A stretch of DNA of 64,000 nt, from contig NC_054391.1 of the NCBI RefSeq assembly GCF_001625195.1, forward strand, positions 7,575,157-7,639,156. The letters are read 5' to 3'. The stretch's first letter is position 1; every line of letters begins with the position of its first letter. The notes under the pieces are model-generated. The model was not told the origin of the DNA and ran no database searches. It worked only from the letters and a program-made list of their open reading frames with translations. This document shows, one piece after another, positions 33,387-45,025 of the stretch. Made by a program: the position numbers and the translations under genes. The DNA is from Drechmeria coniospora. Its lineage: Eukaryota; Ascomycota; Sordariomycetes; Hypocreales; Ophiocordycipitaceae.

Positions 33387-33871
33387 CTAACCGTGGAGGG
33401 CGGCACCGCCAGACTCGACAGCCTCAATCTCCGCCATGTCGATCGGTAGACGGTGGTACCGGGTGGGGAGGTCGGAAATATCGAAGAACACACCCTTGGG
33501 GGGGTCAATGGGTCCAAGCTGGGCGCCCGAGGAGCCGCCAACGCCGGCTTCGGCACTGCCAAAGGTCTTCTGAAGCGGGCCGTGTTGCTGTGCGTGGTCG
33601 CGGTAGTTGCTGAAGGAGGTGTGATGCGAAGCAGAGAGGCCCTTGCCGTAGGCTGAAAACGATTCGGGAAGCTTGCCGGAGGGTGAGGCAGGGTGAGGCT
33701 TGGGAGTGTGGTCGAGGGAGGCTGGAGAAGGAGACAACCAGGTCAGTCAATCCGGAGGGAGGCGACCCATCGAGAGCACTCACAGGGAATGGACCGCGGC
33801 CCGAGGAACTTGATCAGAGGGGCACGCTCAGTGTGTGCGGCAGCTTGCCGAAGGGCCCGCGTCGAAAACAT
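33387..33871 (-). CDS. KGD4: KGD4/YMR31-type subunit of 2-oxoglutarate dehydrogenase
   Basis: Two exons, 33871-33784 and 33721-33387, give 140 residues. Kgd4 (MRPS36 in animals, once listed as a mitoribosomal protein YMR-31) is an adaptor that tethers the E3 subunit to the E1-E2 core of 2-oxoglutarate dehydrogenase in the matrix. The start MFSTRALRQAAAHTERAPLI is a presequence; LIKFLGPRSIP and HTPKPHPASPSGKLPESF follow. The C-terminal E3-anchor part is DLPTRYHRLPIDMAEIEAVE then SGGAAL, and the SGG end is the most conserved mark. The intron is GTGAGT..CTGACC..CAG with phase 1. A Ser/His-rich insertion (YGKGLSASHHTSFSNYRDHA) sits in the middle. Confidence 0.85.
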
Positions 33872-35159
33872 GTCCAGAAGGGAGTGATCGGACGTCGTCG
33901 TCTTGGGTTGGTAGATCGTTAAAGGAGTTGGGTATTCCAAGCCAGTGGACGCTCGGACTCCGGGAGACAGGGAGTATTTATTCCGTGTTTTTTTCGTATT
34001 GTCAGCGGAGATAAGCTGACTGACAGGCGTCGGCAGCGGCAGCGACAGCAACAGCGGTAAAAGACTTGCAATCGAACAATGTTCAACAATCTAAAATTAC
34101 TCGTACTCGGCTCGGCCTATGCATGAATTCTGAACATGGGAGAGGATTACTCGCAATCTACGGAGTAGCCTTGGAATGGTTGATCAGCCCCAATTTAGTT
34201 AGCTTCACATACTGTACTCCGTACAGCAAGTACAGTATTCGTCGGGGCACCGAGCAGAATATTCAGCATACCGAACTATGACTAAAGTAGTCAAGCTTGT
34301 ATTTTGGGAACCACCGTATCTTCGTCTTATTCAAGCTTTTTAAGCATATAAGTAGATAAAAACGAAAAATTCTGAATGCCGTGAGTAAAACTTACGATAA
34401 GTTCTATGACTATGATTACTGTTATTATTGAATGTATTATTCTGCCTGAACTTGACGAGTTTTAATTCGTCAATGTACTTGATCTTTTATCACAACTCCT
34501 AGTGTAAATCAAGCTTTGTCTACACTGTATACTGTACTGTACTTAAAGTAGGTGCATGTTGTACTTGTACACAACACATTCTTGATAAAACTTTGGATAG
34601 ATGCCGGTAGAAATTATGATCCATGTTGGTTAGGCTTCGGCTGGAGAGTGTTTTTTTATCCCTTACTATTCCGCTGTGTTGATGGCTACCCTTGGTTTGG
34701 CTCAGCCGATTGTGCCTCGCAATGCTACCCTTGGATGGTGAACCCTCGAACTATTGCTGTTTGGCATCCAACTCGACTTACCCAATTGTACCAGGGTAGC
34801 CATGAGCCGAGTTCGAACTTGACCGAAATCTTCCTTAGTAGGCGCTCAGGTGGGCTCATTTGACTCTGTTGAAGACCGCTGCAGACTACATTTGGCATCA
34901 GCCGTGGCAAAGCCTTGCTTGTCAAGTTCAAGCCGTGGCATCCTGTACTGTGAAGTGTGCTAACGCATTATATTTCCGCGCGGCAACTACGCAGATCAAA
35001 CTGGAATTTGAAGGGACTCGCCTGGTTGGCTTGTCGTTGGCGTGCTGCGCTAGAACTTTGCGAAAGGAAAAAGACAACGAAGATCTAGATGTATTCACAA
35101 TTGAGACGGGCTATCTATAAACGGTCGTCTGTTTCCTTCCTGCCGGCTACGATGGCTAA
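33872..35159. other. Intergenic with AT-rich patch
   Basis: About 1.3 kb between KGD4 and the APP1-type gene. Positions 34281-34600 are clearly AT-rich against the GC-rich surroundings and hold no reading frame of note, which fits an old mutated repeat. A few GTAC words occur near 34215-34245 and 34530-34570. Nothing codes. Confidence 0.5.
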
Positions 35160-36503
35160 TTAGTTCCTCGAAAGTACCTGCTTGACAATCTGGAAACATT
35201 CGGCTGGGTCCTCGAAAACGTGCCAGGCATGTCTGGGAATACCATGGAAAGCCATTTCGAATCTCGCAGGATCGTTCTTCTCCGCTATGCCGTAGGATGC
35301 GACATCTGTTGCCTTTCGAATGAGAATCAGTTTGATCCACCCAGGCAAACTTCTATAACTGCCGTGTCGTGTCAGTCCGAACTCAGCTATCTATCAAATA
35401 AAGCACCAAGGGCAACTCACACTTCGCCGTACGCTTCAGGGTCAGATTGTGTCGAATCACCTATAACAATCATCTTCCTTTTGGGCAGCCACATATTAAT
35501 CTTGGCCATCCTATCCACCTTGTACTCTTGTGTGTCCAGGGTCAATGCCGACAGCAGACCCGCTACTGTTTTCCAGCTCGAGTCTCGCAGGATGAGCGTA
35601 CCCGGCGGATAAAACCGTGTCCGAAACTTCTTGAGGAAAGGGTACAGGTTGTATGGGGAGGCGGAAAGGTAGAACCAGGCTGTGTCGTTGGGAAAGAAGG
35701 AGGCCAGCTGGGAATAAAGCTCGGGCATGCCAGGAATCGGGCTCGGATCAGATATGAAAGTCTCGCGAAGAATGCCAATGGGGTCACTGGTCTGGGTGAC
35801 CTTGATGGTGTCGTCAACATCTGCGTCTGGTCAGTCTCGACAAAGGTCCCGTAGACGGCACCGACAGCTAGCTACCGGAAATGATGCCCCACCCGTCCTG
35901 TCCCGCGTAGTACGTCTGCATGGCCGCGATGGCGCCCTCGCCGCCGCCAAGCCTCGTCCAGGTCTTGACGAGGGAGCCCTTGCTGCTGCTCGGGATTCTG
36001 AGCACGTTGGAACACAAGCCGTTGATGCTTGTGGGCCCCAGCTTCAGCTCCGAGTGTTCTTGCGTGGCCGTGATGGTCCTCGCAGGGCGGATGTCCCACA
36101 GGAAGGGCATGATCCGTTCCTCAACCGTCTTGCGTTCCGCATCATCGTCGGCGAGGCCTACAATCCTCAGGATGCCTGTGACAATCTCCAAAGTCCTGTC
36201 CCTAGGTTGTCGTTCGAAGACTGCGGCGACAAACTCGGCTTGCCATGGCCCGTGGTTGTTGAACGCAGTATTGTCTAGGAGCCAGACAATGTCCTTATTG
36301 GTGACGACACTTCCCCATGGGTTAAGTCTGCCCAGCCTACCAAGGAAGCCTGCAACGGTGAAGAAACGGACCGCCTCGGGCGCGGGTTTGGTCAAGCCAA
36401 GATCAGGAAGCGTTGACTCGACCTCGTCAAACCTTCTTTCCCGTCTGGTTCGGAGCTGCAGCTCGCCGGAATTTGATGCAGAGCTACTTTTGAAGGATGC
36501 CAT
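35160..36503 (-). CDS. APP1-type phosphatidate phosphatase (DUF2183)
   Basis: Three exons, 36503-35876, 35820-35421 and 35358-35160, give 408 residues. APP1-family enzymes dephosphorylate phosphatidate to diacylglycerol, in yeast at endocytic actin patches. The acid-phosphatase motif DxDxT is DVDDTIKVTQ at residues 210-219, formed across the first splice junction (D210, D212, T214). An N-terminal part with VWLLDNTAFNNHGPWQAEFV (beta-sandwich-like) precedes it. Later motifs are FYLSASPYNLYPFL, ILRDSSWKTV, KMIVIGDSTQSDPEAYGEV and the tail LILIRKATDV. The donor after residue 209 is GTAGCT, weak but forced by the motif. The start at 36503 is the first ATG in frame; a 5' exon further upstream is possible. 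The protein is shorter than yeast App1, lacking its long C-terminal tail. Confidence 0.85.
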
Positions 36504-37915
36504 TTCGGAAACTGGGTCAGAGACGGCTGCCCAGACCCTCGAAGTGCGATCTGGAGCTCGTCAAATATTCCATCTCCATTTCGGTATGCTTGGAAAGCGG
36601 ATGGCTTCGGAGCTCATGTGCTGGCCTGCGGCCTCGTGATCAGGGGAAGAGAAGTGGGTGCCAACCAGCTGATGAGACGAAACCCTAGAAGAGCAACTCG
36701 TGACCCTGATGCTTGGTGCGGGTGTGACGGCACAGGGACGGTCTTGCAACGCTTCAACCAAAGTGGCCTCGGCAAGGGGCAGAACAATCATCTTCCGGGC
36801 TGTTTGAAGGCGAACAGAGGATGACGACGTCTCGCCATAATGGGGCTCTGCTATCGAGTCGTTATCGGGCTGATCGTATGGATCTGCGTCTGATGATGGC
36901 TTCTGTCGATTGCTCGTCAATCACCCAGGCAGGCATCCAGGCCCACACAGGCAGCTGGACCCAAGCAGGCACACCAGGCAATGCATCCGCATCTCAGCTC
37001 CAAGGGAGGGGCCAACCCACCCGTTCCCGCTGGGGCGGTGCGGAGTGGGTATTAATAATAGACCATGCTGACTAGCCTGCCAACCGCTGCGGTGAGAAGT
37101 GTCGTAAGGATGTGTAATTATACTTTACCTGCAAGCGTGCTCGTCCTGTATTCGTCCCGTATTATCTGACACCCGTAGATCATTTCTTGCGAGGTGATCA
37201 TTCGGCGTGAGTCGAAATCCAACATCTTAGCTAGGGCTTATTACCCGGCTTCCATTCTTGTACTTGAGTCGACACATGTGACGGCGTTGCAGGTATTCAT
37301 TACTTGTATACTTTCTACATTGCTAATTTGCGTCGGTTGTTCCATGATGCAGTGCTCGAGATCTAGCGCATGTTCGAGATACCATGTTGATATCGGGATA
37401 CCCTTTCGGTCCTGGAGGGAGCCATCATCTCAACGTCAGCCTCCCCATGATTGCTCAGGATGATGAGCAACCGGGGCGATTCACCACACACCACTTGCGC
37501 TTGCAAGCGCCTCAATAGTACGATTGTTCAAGTCGGAGAGCCATTTCGCTAATATGCTTCAAGTTGTATTCGGTACGGGGTTTCCTAACGATCTGGCTTC
37601 CGTTGTCTCTGGCGCGCCAAAGGCATGCATCACACCGCTACCACCAGCCAGCAATATTTGACTAGGATGAATCAGCATGACCATTGCCAACGGACTTGGC
37701 CTCCTGTTATGGGCAATTCTCGCTTAGCACGGTTCGCCATACAGGGGCGCGTCCCTGCCTGCCCATCGGAAGACGTAGCAGGCAAATCTCATGGTCCAAC
37801 ACACAAAAGTTTCGACGGCTGTAGAGTCTAGTCGCAATTGCCTGCTCATGAAGCTTGTCCGCCACTCGCCGTGGGTTGATCGACAGTCGCTCGCTCGACT
37901 CTCGCGCTTGAACGT
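36504..37915. other. Intergenic, APP1-gene upstream side
   Basis: About 1.4 kb. A minus-strand open frame at 36561-36920 might hold an extra 5' exon of the APP1-type gene, but no family match or clean splice supports it. The remainder shows no gene or repeat island. Confidence 0.4.
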
Positions 37916-39506
37916 CTACCGAGAGGGGAACAAGTCCATGGCGATTTCCTTGGCCGTCAAGCGGGCAAGACCCTTGGCCGCACGCTGGCCAACGGTGAAG
38001 AAGTCTTGGAATAGATGGTCGTCGGGAACGGAGCAAACTGTGTCTCCCGGGCCAGGCTCGATACCAGTAACGACCGTACCTGTCATACACGGAGTCCAGA
38101 CGTCGACAAAACGCATTGTGTCGTTGACAGGAACCGTCCCGCGGCCTTTGCCATCCTTCAGGCCAGAACGCTGCAGTTCTTCCTCCGTCATGGCATCGAG
38201 CAGCGCCCTTGCCGGGTTCGACCGCAGGCCGGCGCGTCGTGGATAGGGGGCGTAGACGACGCCGTCGAGGGCCCCAGCCTTCCGCGTCGGATTATCCTTC
38301 TTCTTCAACGAGGCAGGAAGGTATTCGAGAAGCGACTCCTGTCGGGGTGATCCAACGACCTCCTTGATGCCCTCTTCATCCATGCCCTCCGGTCGTGATC
38401 GTACCTTGGACTTCCACATCTTCAGCTCCGCGTTGACCTGCGAATTCCAGCGCTTGGTCAAGATGTCTGCATTGCGCATCTGCTCTGCCTTGGAGTGCGG
38501 CAATGGCGGATCGGGGCGTCTTTGCCACCCAGGAGTGAGAGTGATGTCGATCAGCTCCGGGATGACGATCCGAAACGTCTCGAGTTCGCGTTCATCGACT
38601 TTGCCAGTGGGTCTCGGGTCGGCAAGTCTGTCGACCTCTGACGGGGTAGCGTTGGACCAAAAGTCGGAAAAGGCAATTGATGTCGGGTTCAACGACTTGC
38701 GGTAGAGAAACTCAATCTGGGCGAACATGTGCGAGACCAAGGCGTCGATGACGTGTTCGGCCGACAAGCGAGGGAAAGCAGCCAGATTCCAGATGTCCCA
38801 TGTGCCAAAGGTGAAGATCCAGATGGTATGGCGTGGCGCAATTCTCGGAGGTGGAAGTGATAGAAACTGTTGAATCTGCGCCTCCAGGTCTGGGGATTGA
38901 ATCGGAATCGGGTAGTATTTCAGAAGAAAATCGTAATCGGAAGCGGGCGAGTTGGTGATGTCAACCGTTTTGATGTGGTCCTGGATCGTGTGAAGCTCGT
39001 TGCCGTATATGCCGTTGGATGTCAATCCGGGCAGCGCATTGCTGGGCGGTACGAAGGATAGGAAGGAGGAGCAGTTCAGCTTGCAGGGCGTGAGCATTTC
39101 TGCACTGTGCCGTTCAGGCCGGCGGTGTGAGCGAGTGACTTACCTCCAAGCACAGCTGTTCGGTCCAAGTGGCTGCCGAGTTGCCGACGCTGGGGGAGCT
39201 GCCGGCTAGATCTTGGGAGCCAAAGACGACAATCCTCAACGGCCCAGCTTCCCGAGGTGCAGCGTTTGACCACGTCAAGACGTTTCGATAGCCGGTTCGG
39301 TAGCGCGTGGGCAACATATGAAACAGCAGCGGGATCATGAGGATGCAGATGACGACCTGCAGCAGTAGACGCGACCCGCCGCGCCAGAGTCGGTGAGTGA
39401 AGAAGACGACGATGGCTTTGACGCGATAGCTCCAACGCGACGGCTCTCCATCATGAAGGAGTTGGGGATCGTGAGCCTTGGCGGTCGCCCACAGTGCGGT
39501 GACCAT
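37916..39506 (-). CDS. Membrane-anchored SGNH-hydrolase-like fungal protein
   Basis: Two exons, 39506-39144 and 39079-37916, give 508 residues. The start at 39506 has a strong context (CCACCATGG). A single membrane segment lies at about 47-65 (RLLLQVVICILMIPLLFHML), so it is probably a type II protein of the secretory pathway. The following domain looks like an SGNH/GDSL fold: RIVVFGSQDLAGS at 91-103 sits where GDS blocks normally occur, then GLTSNGIYGNEL and WIFTFGTWDIWNLAAFP, both reminiscent of GDSL blocks. The usual GDS serine context is FGSQD here, so catalysis is uncertain. The GTAAGT donor joins to TGCAAG as acceptor, giving WTEQLCLELNCSSFLSFVPP; other acceptors break frame. I do not know its function; families like this are annotated as hypothetical in related fungi. 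Confidence 0.72.
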
Positions 39507-41689
39507 GGTGGCGATGCGGAGTGGCGGGCCTCTTGCTTGGGTGAGGCACAGAGCAGCCAAGAGGTAGATGATAAACGTCGCGGGAGGAAAGCTATGGTCG
39601 GTTGGATGGGATGGGAAGGACGAAACTCGAGGCAGGGAAGATCGGATATGCTGAGGACGAATAACGAGATAGCAGCGGACGCTGATTGATGGACGACTGG
39701 GTTGATTCTTGCTCTGGTCTGCCCTTGGCTGGGGCAGCAGGCGCGCGAGACAGAAAGGGAAGGATGGCAACGAGGCAAGGGAAGCGAAGAGTCAACGGTC
39801 AGGGGCAGGAGGTGAAGGCAGAGAGTGACTAGACGAACACTCGGGTTTAAGACAGCAGCACTCGTGGCAGAACATTGTGGCGCGCTCGAGGACACGAGGG
39901 GGGACTTGGGCTGCAAGTAAGTATGTGTAAGTGCTCTGGTACGAGCAACTCGAGGGGTGATTCGAGCACTCCGTTCCCCGTACTCCATACTGGTTCCTTC
40001 ATGCGTACCTGTGGGGTAATGACGGCCAACATGCCACCAAGTATTAGATAGTCGGCACGTAGTACCTTGTTAGTAAGTACTTGTATACCTGTACCAGTAC
40101 GCACATGTTCAAGAACAAACAGGCCCACAGCAGGACTCGCTGGCGGTTGCTCATCAGTCTATTCCTCCTGTCAGCGGCCCCCTTCCCAGGAGAAATGAAT
40201 GGCTACTACTTATTGACGTTGGAGGATTCTCACTGACTCGAGGCATCATGAACAGGTACAGAAATGCACCGCACGGGCTTCGTTTGCGCTCCCCATGCTC
40301 GCCGGGTTTTCGTCCACCAACCGGAAGAGCAAATACAGCCATAGCGGTTACTTCGATATCTGAGGACGACAAAGTAGTTAGCAAGGTACCTCAAGGAATA
40401 CCTCCCTGGGTGCAGTGCTAGGCCTAAGCCACGCGTCCCAAGAAACCGATTGCAGACGCCAACCACTTGCTAGTGTACGTCACGGCTCTCATTCCTTGCC
40501 AGTACATAGTAAGGTCCGCCGATACAGCCAATGCCAAGGGCAGGAAGCCGGCGTTCCGAAGCGGACGAGGGTCTGAGCACGAGTACAGGTACTTTGCATC
40601 GAAGTACCAGTACCGAAGCTTAGCACCTGTCAACACTACATACCTAAGTAAGACCTACCTAACGCAGGTGCAAGTTGGGGTTCCCTATACCTACCTCTCC
40701 TTGGCGAAGTTTGACGAAGGGCGACGAGGATGGACAGGCCAGCATCGCCTACAGTACTATGAATTTGGCCGACTCCTCCAGGACAGTCGTGTTAGCGTAT
40801 TGGCTACCTACATGTTTGAATTTTAGCGTTGGTATGAAGTACAACTACGGAGGGCAAGCGAGTGACCTACAGTACTTACGAACGGGTGAGCTGAATCTGC
40901 ATGCATGCACACACATGTTGGAACAGGACGCGACTTTGTTCATTTCTTGAAGTCTGTAGTCGGAACGAGCGTACAATGCAACACAAAATAAACCTATAAC
41001 ACTCCATACTCTCTGTACATTTCTTCAACATATTTGGTCCACCCCCTCACTCATTTTGGGCACGGTGCAGCCATGCCCAGCCGCCATCACCCTGAATCGC
41101 GCAGTAGAAACAAGTGCGAAACGAGCCCGAGCACAGATCTTAAGACTGTTGGTGTCTGGTGTCAAACACTGCCTGCTGGCTTGCTTGCCTGCCTTCTTGA
41201 GTCTTTTTTGGGGGGAAGGGGGGCTTGTGTACTTATATGCACTCTTTGTGATGCACGTGAAATTGACTGATTTGCACGTACTGTGCAAACCACGTATAGT
41301 ATTACGTGCATAGAATGTGTATGCATGGACGCTAAATCTCGCGACGGACTGGAACCAGAAGGAGAGCACATAACGGGGTTCCCTCCTCAGGCCTCACCTA
41401 CCCACACGGACTCTCCAACTACAGCACACTACACGGACACACGCGCATTCACATTCTCTGTACTGGTGCGGAGCACCTACGTACAGCGAACCCTCAAGCA
41501 TCCTTCACTACGCCTTCGGTTTTTTGCACATCCCGACTGACATTTTCGCCCACACCCTCGCCTCGTCCAGTGTCTAAACTTCCCCTCGCCAGCGTCAGAG
41601 GCAGCCGCAGCCCTCGTCGAACATGGGCGCTTGATATCAGACCCATGGGCACAATTGCTTCTTCCCACCGATCCAAGCCATCCTGAAGC
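39507..41689. other. Intergenic between divergent genes
   Basis: About 2.2 kb shared 5' region of the SGNH-like gene (minus) and the 1111-residue protein gene (plus). Only scattered GTAC words (40070-40110, 40590-40650, 40800-40890) are seen; no gene is supported. Confidence 0.5.
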
Positions 41690-44600
41690 ATGCTCTCGCA
41701 CCTTCGATTCCACCGTCGTGGCTCGTCGAACCCCGTCACACCATCAACGGATCGGCACCAGCTGTTTGTGCCCTCCAGCAGTCATGATCCTCCCGCGGCA
41801 GCCGACTCAACTTCTCCCTCCGATGCCCGACCGGCCTCCTCTGGCCCCTCCGCTCGACCGCCAGTCCTTCCCCCGATTCCTCGAGTCACCTCTGCCGACG
41901 CCGCTGACATGCGGCAAGATTGGCCATGGTCCACGGGAATGGACGCGGATTCAAGGTCCCAACGGTCACAGAGCGATGGCAACTGGGGATTTGTCGGCGG
42001 AGCTGCTTTGCGGAAGCACTCGCAGCAATCGGGTACTGGATCCGACACCCTCAACCTTCTATCGGATGGACAGCCCGGCCACCAATGCTCCGAGCCTGTA
42101 CTGCCAGCACCGGCCGCCCCACCTCACGTGAAGGCCGAAACTCGGCCTGCGACGCACGTCGAACAGAGAGACTGTACCAGCAGCGGCCTGGGCAGAAGAC
42201 CCGCAGCAATGCGCGTATCGACCGACGTGCCCGCCATACCGCCCAGCTCTGGAGCCGCCGATCTGTCCAAGGGCAAGAAAGGGCTCCCGTTCCTCAAGAA
42301 CCCCATGTCTACCCTGCTCATGCGGCGAAGAAACAACCAAAATGCTCCCGACTTACGCCTGCTTCCCACAGTTGGGCACGCAGAACAGCCGTCATATGAT
42401 CCCCGCATCAAAGGAACCCGCGTACATGACTTCAGCGCACCCAGACCCAAACAAACGGCATCAGGGCCTGCTGGTTTGGCCGTCCGCTCCAGCAGTCAAA
42501 CTGATGTCATGCCAAGCAATACCAACAGGCCCACCGCTCAGCCCTGCGGGACAATCGACAGCCCGATGCCAAGCGGCGGCCGCGATCCGCCAAACTCGAG
42601 CAGTGCGGCGGGCGCATCATATTCCGAGTCGACCAGCGCAGGATCACAGCTGATTCATCAGCCGCCGAGCAGCTCCCCGGAGATTTCCAAGGACACTTGT
42701 GTGGAACAAATGTTGGCCGCAGACGACGGGAGACAGGGACCACCAGTACCGCCCAAGGACGATGTGACCATCGTCTCGAAAACGTCGTCCTCCGCCTCCC
42801 CAGCGGCCACCCTGGAAGCTGCCCTAAGCCGGCAAACTGGGAGCCTCCGAACGCTATCCCGGTTCGAGTTTCCTGCATTGCCCAAGCATATGAAAAGCAC
42901 TTCGTCCAGGTTCAGCTTCGACATGGTTGGCGCCGCCAAACAAGAAAAGATCCTTGAAGAAAGACATCGCCAGCGAGAATTGAAAAAGAAAACAACGAGC
43001 GCCGGCAATGCCGGAGCGTCCGGGTTTGACGACTCGGACGGGGACGATTATGATTACGACGCCATGATGGACGATGATGGATTGGAGGAAAGGATACCCG
43101 GTGTCAATGCTGATTTGGAGGCAGACGCCGAGGAGGACGAGCTGGACTCTGAGGATGACCAGGAGGGCTTCTCCGGCTTCGTGTTCGAACGTTCCGACCC
43201 TGCCTCCTCGCTGACCTGCCCGGACAGCACGGCCATCCTGTTCACGCCGAGCGATGCCGCGGGCGGAGCAATCGGGTGCGCAGTGACTGAAAATGGAGCC
43301 AGCCTCACCAAGCATCCCTCGCGATCGCAAGCGAAAACTTGGTCGCAAGACTGCTCGCCGACAAACCAAGATGGAGCTCGCTTGCGATTCCAAAGCCCTT
43401 CCGCCGCCGAAGCGGCCGGGGTTGAACGAGCGATGCCCAAGGACGAATTGTACTTTGATGACGGCATGGTTTGCTTCGAGGACGAGTTTGCCGAAGATCT
43501 CGCTGCCGAATACGAAGTCGGCGGAGAGCCGTTTGATGAGTCGATCTTTGACAACAACGACACGGATGAGTTTGGACGCCCAGTCCCTGGCGCCTTTGTT
43601 CCGACCCAGTCACTGTGGCGCGGCGGTTCGGACGAAAAGGCAGGCATCAGAAGAGACTCGGAGAGAACGTCTCGACTGTCCGCACATTCAGGCACCTCGC
43701 AATCCACCGCACACACCTCGCTCAGTGCAGAAGCTCATATCGACGGCTCCGCGATAGGCAAAGTCAAGATAGCGTCCCGAGAGGACGAGCAAGTTGACGC
43801 CACCGAGCCGGAGGAGACCGAGCAAGACTCTGTCGCCGCGTACCAGGCGGCCCTTGCAGCTGCAGCCCATCAAGCAGCCGCTTCGGGTAGGTTCCGACGG
43901 CCACGGCTGGAGGAGGGGTCCTCGAATGGCTTGGAGGGCGAGTTTGTTCGAGACGACGCTGACGACTATGGCCATGGCTACGTTGATATGGACGATGCCG
44001 AGCTGGGTGACGATGCCATCATTGCGGAAGCAAACGCGAGCGCGTTGGCTCACGACCCGGACGGATGGTATGGGCAAGAGTTTGGGTTCTACTCCGCCCC
44101 GCAACAGACCAGTGCACATTGCTCAAACGTCGTCGACTACGAGTACGCGAACGGTGGAGTGTTTGGCTCCGACGTGAGCGCCGGCGTGGGCCGCAGCACG
44201 AGTGGGCGGATGGCCTCGAGGGAACCCAACCTCACCCCGATCACGGAACAGTCCGAGTATTCGAACCGCAACTCGGTCATGGGATTCCCACCGCTAAGCT
44301 CGTCGGCATCGATGTTGCCAAGTCCTGGTCTGGCCCAATTGGCCATGATGGCGGAACGGGGTGATGACCAAATGTCGCTCTCGGCTCTGCTCCAACTGCG
44401 ATCCCGCCCCTGGGGCTCTCAGGCGAGCCTGCCGTCGAGCAGGGAGGCATCGCCAAGATCCGATGGAGGGGAACTGCCCAGCTCGTCGTGGGGGTCAAAC
44501 GGCGCATATGCCTATCCAGGTGCGGGCGGCAACCGCGGGTGCAATGGCTCGGCGTTTCCGAAGACGAGTCGAGACTACGAGGGGGTGAGCGTGTCAGGTA

Positions 44601-45025
44601 GCCCTCCGTTGCCCCTGGCGCATCGGACACATCCTTTGCCTTGCTCGGTTCTGGCAGGGTCGACGCAGCAGCCTGGCTTGCTCGCTGACGCTAGCCCTCT
44701 GCCTTCCCCCCTCGCGTCCTCGGCACCACGGTTTCCCCGCACTGGCGGGCCACCTGCAGCGAAGCCGTGGGATATTCCTCCTCCGGCAGCATCCATCAGA
44801 AGCTCAACAGACTCGACGCGGGGCGTTGGGTGCCAAGCCGGAAGCATGCCCTCGCTGCCCTCTGGCAAGGGTCATGGCCGACAGAAGAGCTCAGCAGACA
44901 GCGTGACGTATCTCCAGGAGGAGGATAGAGGCCAAACCAGATGGGTAATGGAAAGGCGCCGGACAGACGAGACAGGCGAAGTTGAAATTTTGGAGCGAGG
45001 AGTGGTCGAGGGTGGCCGCATATGA
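41690..45025 (+). CDS. Large acidic, disordered conserved fungal protein of unknown function
   Basis: One uninterrupted exon of 1111 residues; an in-frame TGA lies two codons before the ATG at 41690, fixing the start. I recognise it only as a family seen widely in Pezizomycotina without known role. The first 370 residues are Ser/Pro-rich. A conserved block reads RFEFPALPKHMKSTSSRFSF then FDMVGAAKQEKILEERHRQR (about 395-430). It is followed by a very acidic region (446-495) with YDYDAMMDDDGLEERIPGVN, then GFSGFVFERSDP, DELYFDDGMVCFED and DEFGRPVPGAFVPTQSLWRG. The C-terminal third is again Ser-rich with SLSALLQLRSRPWGSQASLP and ends with VTYLQEEDRGQTRWVMERRR. No membrane segment, enzyme motif or coiled coil of note is seen. 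The alternation of short conserved blocks and disorder suggests a scaffold or regulator; that is inference. Confidence 0.8.
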   Translation: MLSHLRFHRRGSSNPVTPSTDRHQLFVPSSSHDPPAAADSTSPSDARPASSGPSARPPVLPPIPRVTSADAADMRQDWPWSTGMDADSRSQRSQSDGNWGFVGGAALRKHSQQSGTGSDTLNLLSDGQPGHQCSEPVLPAPAAPPHVKAETRPATHVEQRDCTSSGLGRRPAAMRVSTDVPAIPPSSGAADLSKGKKGLPFLKNPMSTLLMRRRNNQNAPDLRLLPTVGHAEQPSYDPRIKGTRVHDFSAPRPKQTASGPAGLAVRSSSQTDVMPSNTNRPTAQPCGTIDSPMPSGGRDPPNSSSAAGASYSESTSAGSQLIHQPPSSSPEISKDTCVEQMLAADDGRQGPPVPPKDDVTIVSKTSSSASPAATLEAALSRQTGSLRTLSRFEFPALPKHMKSTSSRFSFDMVGAAKQEKILEERHRQRELKKKTTSAGNAGASGFDDSDGDDYDYDAMMDDDGLEERIPGVNADLEADAEEDELDSEDDQEGFSGFVFERSDPASSLTCPDSTAILFTPSDAAGGAIGCAVTENGASLTKHPSRSQAKTWSQDCSPTNQDGARLRFQSPSAAEAAGVERAMPKDELYFDDGMVCFEDEFAEDLAAEYEVGGEPFDESIFDNNDTDEFGRPVPGAFVPTQSLWRGGSDEKAGIRRDSERTSRLSAHSGTSQSTAHTSLSAEAHIDGSAIGKVKIASREDEQVDATEPEETEQDSVAAYQAALAAAAHQAAASGRFRRPRLEEGSSNGLEGEFVRDDADDYGHGYVDMDDAELGDDAIIAEANASALAHDPDGWYGQEFGFYSAPQQTSAHCSNVVDYEYANGGVFGSDVSAGVGRSTSGRMASREPNLTPITEQSEYSNRNSVMGFPPLSSSASMLPSPGLAQLAMMAERGDDQMSLSALLQLRSRPWGSQASLPSSREASPRSDGGELPSSSWGSNGAYAYPGAGGNRGCNGSAFPKTSRDYEGVSVSGSPPLPLAHRTHPLPCSVLAGSTQQPGLLADASPLPSPLASSAPRFPRTGGPPAAKPWDIPPPAASIRSSTDSTRGVGCQAGSMPSLPSGKGHGRQKSSADSVTYLQEEDRGQTRWVMERRRTDETGEVEILERGVVEGGRI

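Noticed and set aside
34803..34858. tRNA-like segment (minus) with TGAGCC/GGCTCA ends and a GTTCGAACTC box
   Set aside because: Only 56 bases between the paired ends, no anticodon arm and no proper A box; too short for a tRNA.
35133..35170. Possible extra 3' intron in the APP1-type gene (GTACTT..CCGGCAG), giving a different C-terminus
   Set aside because: It would be only 38 nt, shorter than the other introns here; the stop at 35160 is simpler.
36561..36920. 119-codon minus-strand frame upstream of the APP1-type gene
   Set aside because: No family match and no clear donor linking it to 36503; kept only as a possible 5' exon.
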